NCBI RefSeq assembly: GCF_036245865.1
Contig: NZ_BTTW01000002.1
Coordinates: 868,001-932,000, forward strand
Length of the DNA stretch: 64,000 nucleotides
Direction: 5' to 3'
Origin: Corallococcus caeni
GTDB taxonomy: Bacteria; Myxococcota; Myxococcia; Myxococcales; Myxococcaceae
Below the pieces are notes generated by a model, which was given only the letters and a program-made list of their open reading frames with translations, searched no databases and was not told the origin of the DNA. Shown in pieces: positions 36,619-46,220 of this stretch (the stretch's first letter is position 1; each line of letters starts with the position of its first letter). The position numbers and the translations under genes are program-made.

Positions 36619-39027
36619 TCAGAAGGTCCGGTTGAACAGCAGCCGCGCCTCGGGCGTGAGCCGGGCCTTGTCGTCGATGCGCCACGCGGCTTCGAAGCGC
36701 ACGTCGTCACCGAAGTGGAAGCTGCCGCCCAGGCCCAGCTGCGCGTTCGACCACGCCGACGCGGCATGCACCGAGCCCAGGTCCGCGAAGATGCCCAGGC
36801 CGTGCCAGCGGTACTCGGCGCTCGCCAGCACGGAGCTGTCGCCCCCTCGGAACTCCTTGAAGCCGAAGCCTCGCAGCGCGGTCCAGCCGCCCAGCGCCTC
36901 CTGCTTCTGGAGGGGCAGGTCGTGCCCCGTCGCGGCCCGCAGGCGCAGGCTCAGGCCCGTGTGCCAGTTGACCGGCAGGTCCATGGCGACGTCGCCCACC
37001 AGCTTCCAGAAGCGCGTGTCCGCGCCGTCCGCTCCCGGCCCTTCGCCCACCTCCAGCGTCACGAAGCCGCGCAGCGTGGGCTCGCGCTTCCAGCCTTCGT
37101 GGCGCTCGAAGAGGGTCGTCTCCGGCGTGCGGAAGAGGGATCCCACGCGCGTGCCACGCTCCGCCGCGCCGCTGTACTCCAGCCGCACCACCGCCGAGCG
37201 GAAGCGTCCCTCGTTCACGGGCGCGTTCGGGAACGGCGGGTCGTCGCTGCGGAAGAGGCTGAGCGGCGGGGTGAAGGACTGGAGCGAGCTGACCGTGTCC
37301 CCGCGCACCTCCACGCCCGCGAGCCACGACCGCTGCCAGCGCCAGGTGGCGAAGGCCATGAAGCCCTGACGGCGGAAGTAGTCCCGGTCCGGCCGGTTGA
37401 TGAGGAACGAGTAGAAGTACGAGTCGAAGTCCCCCAGCCGCCAGCGGTCCAGCGTGTCGATGAAGTCATGCACCTGCGCGCCCAGTTCCTCGATTCCCAG
37501 CGCGGGCAGCTGCACCTTGGCGCCGCCCAGCAGGTTGACGCGGCGCTGACTGCTCGTGCCCTCCGGATCACCCGGCAGATGCTGCCCACCCAGCCGCAGG
37601 GGGATGAAGAAGGCCCCATCCAGCGTCGTGTGCACCCGGTCCTTCGAGTCCCAGATGCGCAGGTTCGCGGAGAGCCCCGGGGCGAAGCCCGTCACCTGCG
37701 TGTGCACGGGCAGCAGGTCCACGTCCAGGTCCGGAGGACGGGGACGCACGTGCACGATCAGCCGCTTCCCCTCCAGCGTGAGGCCTTCACTGTGGGCATC
37801 GTCTCCGTCGTGGAACAGCCGGTGCCAGCCCACCTCGAACTCCACGCGCTCGTGGCGCCGCGACTTGCGTGCGGCCTCCTCGCGGGTGCTGTAGCGGCGC
37901 GTGCCGTCGGCCTCGCGCTCCTCGACGATGCGCACGGTCGTGCGCTCCTCGCGGGAGTCATCGCGGTCCTCGGCCTGGAGGAACGGCAGCCGCGACTCCA
38001 TGCGCTCGACGGCGCGGCGGGCGTCGCTTCGGAGGAAGACGTCGCCGGGCTCCAGGCTCAGGGCCTCGCGCACGCGAGCCGCCATCGCCTCGTCCACGCC
38101 CCGCACCTCCACGGCCTCCAGCCGGCCCTCGTCCACGGTCACGACGAGCCGTCCTTCGGGAGACAGCGTCGCGCTCACCGTGGCCAGCAGGTAGCCCTCG
38201 TCCTCGCGGAGGGTCTTGAGGATGCGCTCGAGCGCGGCGTCCAGGCCTCCCAGCATGATGCCGGGGCGGAACGTTCCGTCCTCCCGCCGTGCCAGCCAGG
38301 TCCGGGGCGGGCGCGGCGCAGGGCACGGGCTGACGACCCGCAGCGTTCCATGGCGCTTGTGGATCCGCAGCGTCGCGACCTGCTCCTGCGTGTCGTCGTC
38401 GTCGGGGAAGCGGGAGGGCAGCTCAAGCAGCGCGTCCCAGAGGTCGTCGGGACGGAGGTCCTGAAGGCCCGCGAACTCCACCGACGTGAGCGTGGGGTTC
38501 TCCTCCAGGGTCACTTCGAGCACGGCCGGTCCCTGCTCACTGACGCGGACGCGGGGCTCCACGCGGGCGAAGAGGCCGGTGCGCGCCAGGCGATGCAGCA
38601 GGGGCTGCACTTCGCTGCCCGTCAGGGCGCGTGAGGCGTCCGCGGGAGGTGCCCCCACGAGCTTGCGGACCTGCGGATCCGTGAGCCGCTGGAGTCCGCG
38701 AAGCTCCAGGCTCGTGGGCGTGAGTCCCTGGCCGGCGACCTCGACCTGCATGGCCCCGAGGACCGTGGAGTCCGCGAGGTCTCCCGCCTCCTCGTTGAAG
38801 CCCTCCGGGCACGTTGGATATCCGGAGTCCTCCGAGCCGGCTGTGTCTTCAGGTGGAGTGTCGGTCGCGGACGCGGTGGAGCTGGCTGCCTCCGGTGAAG
38901 GAGGCGGCGCGGTGACGGCGGCGGGAGCGTCGGAGGTGCCGGCCTCCTGTGGAGGTTGGGCCTGGGCCGTGAGCGAGACGAAGCAGAGCGCGAGTGCGAG
39001 ACGGTTCATGAGCAGCGGCAGGAGCAT
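36619..39027 (-). CDS. BamA/TamA-like outer membrane protein
   Basis: 802 residues. Signal peptide NRLALALCFVSLTAQAQ, a Pro/Ala/Thr linker, then POTRA-like repeats (for example LRGLQRLTDPQVRKLVGAPP and VEVRGVDEAMAARVREAL), and a C-terminal beta-barrel ending in Phe. TALRGFGFKEFRGG matches the conserved L6-loop RGF motif of Omp85 proteins. Such proteins insert or export envelope proteins. ATG 39027 is chosen over 39009; both keep the signal peptide. It lies 133 bases after the response regulator gene and may be controlled by it. It is larger than TamA and divergent from housekeeping BamA. Confidence 0.83.
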   Translation of the reverse strand: MLLPLLMNRLALALCFVSLTAQAQPPQEAGTSDAPAAVTAPPPSPEAASSTASATDTPPEDTAGSEDSGYPTCPEGFNEEAGDLADSTVLGAMQVEVAGQGLTPTSLELRGLQRLTDPQVRKLVGAPPADASRALTGSEVQPLLHRLARTGLFARVEPRVRVSEQGPAVLEVTLEENPTLTSVEFAGLQDLRPDDLWDALLELPSRFPDDDDTQEQVATLRIHKRHGTLRVVSPCPAPRPPRTWLARREDGTFRPGIMLGGLDAALERILKTLREDEGYLLATVSATLSPEGRLVVTVDEGRLEAVEVRGVDEAMAARVREALSLEPGDVFLRSDARRAVERMESRLPFLQAEDRDDSREERTTVRIVEEREADGTRRYSTREEAARKSRRHERVEFEVGWHRLFHDGDDAHSEGLTLEGKRLIVHVRPRPPDLDVDLLPVHTQVTGFAPGLSANLRIWDSKDRVHTTLDGAFFIPLRLGGQHLPGDPEGTSSQRRVNLLGGAKVQLPALGIEELGAQVHDFIDTLDRWRLGDFDSYFYSFLINRPDRDYFRRQGFMAFATWRWQRSWLAGVEVRGDTVSSLQSFTPPLSLFRSDDPPFPNAPVNEGRFRSAVVRLEYSGAAERGTRVGSLFRTPETTLFERHEGWKREPTLRGFVTLEVGEGPGADGADTRFWKLVGDVAMDLPVNWHTGLSLRLRAATGHDLPLQKQEALGGWTALRGFGFKEFRGGDSSVLASAEYRWHGLGIFADLGSVHAASAWSNAQLGLGGSFHFGDDVRFEAAWRIDDKARLTPEARLLFNRTF

Positions 39028-39160
39028 GGGCCGTTCCAGGCGGGGGCTCACGGCAAGTGCCCGGAACGACGAGGGGCGAGCAGGCGGGCGGATGTCATGG
39101 ACACATCCGGATGTATCGGGCGGTTGTGGCCGTGACATCGCCCGTCCTCCGCGCGGGGTC

Positions 39161-40512
<1,352 letters not shown>

Positions 40513-40516
<4 letters not shown>

Positions 40517-41745
40517 GCGGCCACCTGGGCGACGTCGGAGGAGGGGACTCGCGGCAGCACCACCTGGGCTCGCGTGCCACCCTGGGGGCCCGGCTCCAGG
40601 CGCAGGCTGCCGCCGTGCTCGTGGGCGATCTTCTGCGCGATGGGCAGGCCCAGCCCGCTGCCTCCGGGCTTGGTGCTGAACAGCCCCCGCGTGAGGACGG
40701 GCCCCTCCAGCACTTCAGGGACGCCGCTGCCGCCGTCGCTCACGGTGACGTGCACGCGGCCGTCCTCCGCTGCGTGCAGCGCCACGTGGACGGGCGGGGC
40801 GCCGGGTGGAGAGGCCTCGGTGGCGTTCTTCACCAAGTTGCCGAAGAGGCGGCGCAGTCCGTCGGGGTCCGCGCGCAGCGACACCTCCTCGCCCGGGTCC
40901 AGCACCACGGGCACCGGGGAGTTGCCCGCGTACAGCGCGCACACCTCCGCGAGCAGGGGACGCAGCGCCACGTCCTGGAAGCGGGGGGCAGGCAGGCGCG
41001 CGAAGGTGGAGAAGCTCTGGGTCATGCGCATGAGCAGGTCCACCTCCTCCTGGAGGAGCGCCACCGCTTCGGCGAGGCGCGTCGGGTCGGGCGGGGTGCT
41101 GGCATCCCGCGGAGACAGACGCGCGAGCGAGAGCCTCATTGCCGTCAGGGGATTTTTCAGCTCATGGGCGAGCGCCCGCGCCACGTCCTGCCACGCGGCG
41201 ATCTGCTCGGCGGCCTTGAGGTGCTCGCGCTGGTCCAGCAGCTCCTGCCCCATGCGGTTGAACTGGCCCAGGAGGAACTGGAGCTCGTCGCGCGCGGGTT
41301 CGGGGACGGGCAGGCGGACCGACAGGTCTCCGCGCGAGTAGGCCCGCATGCCTTCCAGGAGCGTGGCCATGGGACGCGTGAGGACGCGGCCCAGGAGCAC
41401 CGCGGACACGGCCAGCACGACGGCGGCGATGGCGCCCACGCCCACGATGAACACGGGCACGCGGCGCACCAGGGCCCGCCGCGCCAGCTCCGCCTGCGCC
41501 AGGTTCAGCCGGGCCTCGTCGAGCGCATCCGGGGGCAACCCCCGGCGGGTCAGCTCGTCGGACACGCCGTCCAGCACGCCCTCCACGGGAGCGATGGAAA
41601 TGGAGAGCACGCGCTCCAGCACGCCCTGGGCGAGCGCCCCCAGCAACGCCAGCGGGATGAGGCCCGCGAGCAGCATCACCGCCAGCAGGCGCCGGCGGAA
41701 GCGGAACGGAGGCGGCGGTGGGTCCATCGGCGGTGCACGGCGCAT
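40513..41745 (-). CDS. sensor histidine kinase (NtrY-like)
   Basis: 410 residues. Two membrane helices (LLAVMLLAGLIPLALLGALA and VFIVGVGAIAAVVLAVSAVL) flank a periplasmic segment of about 60 residues; then HAMP, H-box ALAHELKNPLTAMRLSL with the phospho-His, N-box NLVKNATEASPPG and G-box GLGLPIAQKIAHEHGG. Pairs with the regulator that overlaps its stop. Starts at 41745 or 41727 are both possible; neither has a clear ribosome site. Divergent from the serine hydrolase gene. Confidence 0.95.
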
Positions 41746-41858
41746 GGCACGCCGTTCATATCGCGGCGAGCCAAGGCCGTGGCCGTGCATCGTTCACGCG
41801 GATGGAGACTCCTCAAGGGATGCCACGGCCCATGAGGGGCCGGACGTCGGGAGTCCCC

Positions 41859-43256
41859 ATGCGCAAATCCTGGAGGTCGTTCGCGTTGGCCGTTGTCTTC
41901 TGGGGGGTGGCCCTTCCCGCGCGGGCCCATGACTCGCTGCGCGAGCGCATCGACGCGTACGTGCGCACGGAGCAGAAGCGGCTGGGCGTGCCGGGGCTCG
42001 CCGTGGGTGTGGTGAGCCATGGACGGGTGGTGCTGGCGAAGGGCTATGGCTCCGCGAACCTGGAGCACCAGGTCCCGGTGGGGACGGACACGCTCTTCCA
42101 GTCAGGTTCGCTGGGGAAGATGTTCACGGCGACGGCGCTGATGCTCCAGGTGGAGGCGGGGCGCGTGTCGCTGTCGGACAGCGTGACGAAGTACTTCCCG
42201 GATGCGCCCGCGACGTGGAAGCCCATCACGGTGCGCCACCTGCTGACGCACACGTCCGGCGTCCAGGACCTGGAGGGGCAGCTCGACGAGCGCAAGGACT
42301 ACACGGATCAGCAGTTCGCGGAGTTCATCTACGCGCTGCCGTTGGATTTCCCGGCGGGGCTGCGGTGGCGCTACAGCAACTCCGGCTACGTGCTGCTGGG
42401 CATCCTGGTGAACCGCGTCGCGGGCATGACGTATCAGGAGGTGCTGGGGCGTCAGGTCTTCAAGCCCGCGGGCATGAAGACGGCGCGCGGTATCAGCGAG
42501 GCGGACGTCATCCCGAACCGCGCGGCGGGCTATCAGTGGGTGGGCGGCGTGGTGAAGAACCAGCAGTGGGTGTCGCAGTCGTTGAACACGACGGGGGACG
42601 GGGCGCTCTACTTCTCGCTGAAGGACATGTTGGCCTGGGAGGAGGCGGTGTCGGAGCGCGCCATCCTGACGCGGGACAGCTGGCGGGAGATGTTGTCGCC
42701 GGCGAAGTTGAACAGCGGTGCGACGTATCCGTACGGCTTCGGGTGGGAGGTGCTGGAGCGCAACGGCCAGCCGCTGCATCAGCACACGGGAGCGTGGCAG
42801 GGGTTCCGGACGGCCTATTCGCGCTTCCTGGGGGACGAGCTGTCCATCGTGGTGCTGGCGAACCTGGACCGGGCGAACCCGTCGCAGTTCGTGGAGGGCA
42901 TCGCGGCCATCGTGAATCCGGCGCTCGCCGTGCCGCCGCTCAAGCCCATTCCGGATACGGAGCCGCAGGTGACGGCGATGCTCACGGCGCTGCTGGAGAA
43001 GACACGGCAGGGCGCGTGGGAGCCGTCCATGTTCGCCTACGTTCCGGACGGGTACGTGGCGAAAGCCGGTCCCCACTTCGAGGCCTTGTTGCAGGAGCTG
43101 GGGCCCGCGGGGCCGCTGGTGCTGGCGAAGCGTGAGGCGAAAGGCGACGACCGCATCTACACGTACCTGGTGCAGTTCGGCGCCGCGACCTGGCGCTACC
43201 GGGTGGGGCTGACCGCTGATGACCGGGTGACCTTGTTCACCCTCCAGGCGAACTGA
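41859..43256 (+). CDS. secreted serine hydrolase, beta-lactamase/class C family
   Basis: 465 residues. Signal peptide ALAVVFWGVALPARAHD. The penicillin-binding fold has SGSLGKMF (SxxK nucleophile), WRYSNSGYVLLG (YxN) and a late HTGAWQGF in place of HxG/KTG. A C-terminal domain of ~110 residues follows. Family members hydrolyse peptides, esters or beta-lactams; the substrate is unknown. GGGAG five bases before the ATG supports the start. It is monocistronic, ended by a strong hairpin. Confidence 0.92.
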   Translation: MRKSWRSFALAVVFWGVALPARAHDSLRERIDAYVRTEQKRLGVPGLAVGVVSHGRVVLAKGYGSANLEHQVPVGTDTLFQSGSLGKMFTATALMLQVEAGRVSLSDSVTKYFPDAPATWKPITVRHLLTHTSGVQDLEGQLDERKDYTDQQFAEFIYALPLDFPAGLRWRYSNSGYVLLGILVNRVAGMTYQEVLGRQVFKPAGMKTARGISEADVIPNRAAGYQWVGGVVKNQQWVSQSLNTTGDGALYFSLKDMLAWEEAVSERAILTRDSWREMLSPAKLNSGATYPYGFGWEVLERNGQPLHQHTGAWQGFRTAYSRFLGDELSIVVLANLDRANPSQFVEGIAAIVNPALAVPPLKPIPDTEPQVTAMLTALLEKTRQGAWEPSMFAYVPDGYVAKAGPHFEALLQELGPAGPLVLAKREAKGDDRIYTYLVQFGAATWRYRVGLTADDRVTLFTLQAN

Positions 43257-43270
43257 GGCGGTCAGGTAGA

Positions 43271-43297
43271 CTCGGCGGGACAGCGCGTCCCGCCGAG
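43271..43297 (+). terminator. strong hairpin after serine hydrolase gene
   Basis: CTCGGCGGGAC and GTCCCGCCGAG form an 11-bp perfect stem with loop AGCGC, 14 bases after the stop. No T-tract follows, so it may be a weak terminator or an RNA-end stabiliser. Confidence 0.5.
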
Positions 43298-43313
43298 GCG
43301 CCGTGGGGTTCCA

Positions 43314-44087
43314 ATGTGGCGCATCCTTCTCCTGGCTCTTGGCGTCGTGCTGGCCTGCACGAGTTCCAGGCTCTACTACCTGCGAACGGAGTTGCCCTTC
43401 CTGGATGACGATCCCAACCTGGCGGTCGTCCCTGGTCCCTGGAAGCATCCGGACGTTCCGGTCGTCCTGTCGAATGCGGCAACCATTCCCGATGATCTGG
43501 TGCTTCCGGCCCTCAAGGCTCTGATGGCCTTGCCTGGGGCCGCGGATGCGTGTGATCCGAACACGAGGCGGCAGAGACGGGATGCGGTCGAATACTGCGT
43601 CTCCATCTACAAGACGCCGCAGGATTGGCGCGTCTCATGGCCCATCCGGAGCTTCGTGGGAGAAGAAGACGGTTGTCGTCCGGCCTATGGCGGCGTGAAT
43701 GATGAGGAATTCGGACCCGATGTGCCCATCTTCGGGTTCGCTCACAACCATCCCTGCGGAACCCCTGTCAGCAGCCGCGACCTGAAGGTCTTTCCCGCGA
43801 TGCGGCTGGAGCAAGGCGGATGGGTGGTCGTGACCTATAGCGCGACGCCAAGTGGCAAGCTGATCAGGGACTCACGCGGTGAGCTGGTTCCTGCCTGGGG
43901 GTGGCTCGCGACAGGGCACCGGGACTCGCCTCGCTTCTACAAGTGGAATCAGTCCGGACGGATGTACCAGTGGAGTGAGATGCGTCGTGATTGGGAGCTG
44001 GTGTCGACCTGCCAACCGGGAACACCTCCAGGACCTCTCAGCCCGCGCGGAGGTCCTCCGGAGTGCATCCCCGCATTGCAGTGGTAG
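43314..44087 (+). CDS. putative lipoprotein with JAMM (MPN/RadC-like) signature
   Basis: 257 residues. The signal ILLLALGVVLAC suggests lipidation at Cys15. Near residues 143-155 is AHNHPCGTPVSSRD, which fits the JAMM metalloprotease motif HxHPx(n)SxxD and resembles HNHPSG in RadC. An acidic residue before it (IRSFVGEEDG) could be the catalytic Glu. No other domain is recognised. An exported JAMM-fold enzyme would be unusual and might process peptides or cell-wall material. The next gene starts 31 bases downstream. Confidence 0.65.
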   Translation: MWRILLLALGVVLACTSSRLYYLRTELPFLDDDPNLAVVPGPWKHPDVPVVLSNAATIPDDLVLPALKALMALPGAADACDPNTRRQRRDAVEYCVSIYKTPQDWRVSWPIRSFVGEEDGCRPAYGGVNDEEFGPDVPIFGFAHNHPCGTPVSSRDLKVFPAMRLEQGGWVVVTYSATPSGKLIRDSRGELVPAWGWLATGHRDSPRFYKWNQSGRMYQWSEMRRDWELVSTCQPGTPPGPLSPRGGPPECIPALQW

Positions 44088-44118
44088 AAGGTTCACGGCT
44101 CCAAGCGAGGAGACGTCC

Positions 44119-44601
44119 ATGCTGAGACCCCACGCCCTGTTCCTCCTCGTGTCCCTTCTCCAGGATGGGGGGACGGAGACCGCGGCACCCCGGCTCTCGC
44201 ATTCTGTCGTGAGGAATCCCGCGTTTCCGGCCGCGACGGTGGGCTCGGATGCAGGGGCGCCTGTCTCAACGCACGGGCCCATTGTCGCGGAAGGCATCCA
44301 GTGGCCTGACGACCTTCAACCCCTGGCGACGCTGGACGGGCCCGCGGTTCTTGCCGCGCACGCCGCATTGCAGCGGAGGCTCTCCCGCTATCCCAAGGAG
44401 TACGCAAAGAGCTGTGCGTTCTCCGCGAAGGGGATGGAAGTCATCGTGGGGGAAGAGCGGGGGATGTACTTCGTCCGCATCAACCCGCGACCCGACAAGT
44501 GCGGTTGGGCGCCCGGCACCGTGCTCGCGTTCGACGAATTTGAACTGTACGCCGTCTCGCCCGAGGGCAAGGTGCTGGCGCGCTATCCGTACATGCCCTG
44601 A
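44119..44601 (+). CDS. putative exported protein, paralogue of 45798-46220
   Basis: 160 residues with a short hydrophobic N-terminus (ALFLLVSLLQDGG), possibly a weak signal peptide. LQPLATLDGPAVLAAHAALQ, CAFSAKGMEVIVGEE, YFVRINPRPDKC and FELYAVSPEGKVL align with the protein encoded at 45798-46220 on the other strand. The two paralogues flank the DUF4062 gene. Two conserved Cys could form a disulphide. GAGGAG before the ATG supports the start. Function unknown; the small C-terminal-domain style resembles cognate or immunity-like proteins, but that is speculation. Confidence 0.7.
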   Translation: MLRPHALFLLVSLLQDGGTETAAPRLSHSVVRNPAFPAATVGSDAGAPVSTHGPIVAEGIQWPDDLQPLATLDGPAVLAAHAALQRRLSRYPKEYAKSCAFSAKGMEVIVGEERGMYFVRINPRPDKCGWAPGTVLAFDEFELYAVSPEGKVLARYPYMP

Positions 44602-44685
44602 GCGCAATGTTCAGGACCTGAGCTAGGCTGTGAAGGGTGGTGGCTGCGGGTAGCGCGAGACCCGTGATGACCGGAGTCGAGTGGA

Positions 44686-45780
44686 ATGCATCGGAAGCTC
44701 CAAATCTTCATTTCTTCGACCTATGTGGACTTGATCGACGAACGACAAGCCGCAGTCGATGCCGTACTGAAGTCAGGACACATTCCTGCAGGCATGGAGT
44801 TGTTTGCTGCCGGAAGTAAGAGCCAGATGGAGACCATCAAACGTTGGATTGATGAATCCGATATCTACATGCTTATTCTGGGGAGTCGGTATGGATCTAT
44901 TGAGCCCCAGTCTGCAAAGAGCTATACGCATATGGAGTATGAGTATGCTTTGAGTATGAAGAAGCCGCTCTTTGCTGTTGTTTTGAGCGAGGCTGCTATT
45001 GATAAGAAAGTACAGGTGCTCGGGCGTCGAGTGGTTGAAATGGAGAATCCGAAGGATTTGAAGGATTTTCGTTCTCAGGTATTGAGCCGAGTTTGTCGAA
45101 TCGTTGAGGACTCTCGCGACATAAAACTGGCTATCCATGAGAGTATTTCCGAACTCGCACGGCGGCATACTTTCAGGGGGTGGGTTTCCGGTGAAAAGGT
45201 GGAGGGGCTTGAAGAGTCGTTAAGAAAAGTAGAGGAGTTGCAAAAGGAAAATAATGAGCTGCGGAGAAAGCTGAACAGGAGAGAACCATCCTCCGCAAGA
45301 TCACATGTTGAAAGTACAGGTGGAGGGCTGGATAGAGACAGACTGGAGCGAACTCTTCGCTCCATGAGGGTCTCCTTTATTCTTGATGGTAGGACTTCTG
45401 AACGCAGCGTGTTGTCATGGTTCTATTTCCATCGAGAGGCGTTTGTTCGAGGAGTTGATAATAGCCCTCAGGCCAGCGTGGAGACCTTGTTTATGTATAA
45501 CAGTGTGGCGCCTGCTCTCGCGATACATGGTCTCGTGGAAGATGAAAAAGTTGCGGGAGTTCGGTGGCGCAGGTTCCGGACAACTAAGGTAGGAAATGAG
45601 TTTTTGGCCTACTTGGTTGCCTCTATGTCGGAGTCTACGAATCCTATGCTTGGAGTGCCGCCAAGGCCCAGAATTACGGTTGAGCAAATGGCTGTGACGT
45701 CGCCAGGTGTCGCTGGCCCCGGCGGCAATCAAGATGCTGCAAAAACAAGCTCGAAGGTTGGTAAGAAGCCAAAGCCCTGA
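44686..45780 (+). CDS. DUF4062 domain protein, probable defence-type gene
   Basis: 364 residues. Residues 1-~90 are a clear DUF4062 domain: KLQIFISSTYVDLIDERQAA, GHIPAGMELFAAGS, DIYMLILGSRYGS and THMEYEYAL. DUF4062 is TIR/deoxyribosyltransferase-like and often sits at the N-terminus of STAND NTPases in defence contexts. Here it is followed by a helical region, a coiled coil (LEESLRKVEELQKENNELRR) and a ~110-residue C-terminal domain of unknown type, with no NTPase. GC is near 48% in the two 60-base stretches I counted, far below its neighbours, and the codon use is AT-rich, indicating recent transfer. The start has only a weak ribosome site. Confidence 0.88.
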   Translation: MHRKLQIFISSTYVDLIDERQAAVDAVLKSGHIPAGMELFAAGSKSQMETIKRWIDESDIYMLILGSRYGSIEPQSAKSYTHMEYEYALSMKKPLFAVVLSEAAIDKKVQVLGRRVVEMENPKDLKDFRSQVLSRVCRIVEDSRDIKLAIHESISELARRHTFRGWVSGEKVEGLEESLRKVEELQKENNELRRKLNRREPSSARSHVESTGGGLDRDRLERTLRSMRVSFILDGRTSERSVLSWFYFHREAFVRGVDNSPQASVETLFMYNSVAPALAIHGLVEDEKVAGVRWRRFRTTKVGNEFLAYLVASMSESTNPMLGVPPRPRITVEQMAVTSPGVAGPGGNQDAAKTSSKVGKKPKP

Positions 45781-45797
45781 GTTGAAGTGAGTTGTGT

Positions 45798-46220
45798 CTA
45801 GGGCTGGTAGGGGGAACGCGTGATGTTCCCGTCTGGAGAGATCGCATACAGCTCGAACCAGTCGGTTTCGAGGCCCGTGACACCTGGGCCGAAGCCGGGA
45901 CATTGGTCCACACGGCGATTGACGCGTGCGAAGTACCAGCCCGCCTCCTGGCCGATGACGACTTCCAGGGCCCGAGCGGAAAAGGCGCACTTGTCCGTGG
46001 ACTCCTCGGGGAATCGCTTCAGCGCTTCTTCCAGCGCTGCATGCGCGGCCTGGATGGCAGGGCCTTCCAGGGTGGCGAGAGGCGTCAGGTCTTGTTTCGG
46101 CCAGGGAATGGCAGCGGGCTCGCTTGGGCCCGACGGACGAGCCCCTGCGCACGCGGTGCCAAGCCAGACAGCGAACGTGGCAAGGACTCCGAGGAAACAG
46201 TGTCTGCCGGGCAGCGTCAT
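45798..46220 (-). CDS. putative lipoprotein, paralogue of 44119-44601
   Basis: 140 residues. Signal LGVLATFAVWLGTACAG with a candidate lipidated Cys24. The mature part mirrors the paralogue: LTPLATLEGPAIQAAHAALE, CAFSARALEVVIGQE, YFARVNRRVDQC and FELYAISPDGN. The ATG overlaps the stop of the RhuM gene by four bases, so it is translationally coupled to it. GC is normal for the genome, unlike the DUF4062 gene 18 bases away. Confidence 0.75.
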   Translation of the reverse strand: MTLPGRHCFLGVLATFAVWLGTACAGARPSGPSEPAAIPWPKQDLTPLATLEGPAIQAAHAALEEALKRFPEESTDKCAFSARALEVVIGQEAGWYFARVNRRVDQCPGFGPGVTGLETDWFELYAISPDGNITRSPYQP

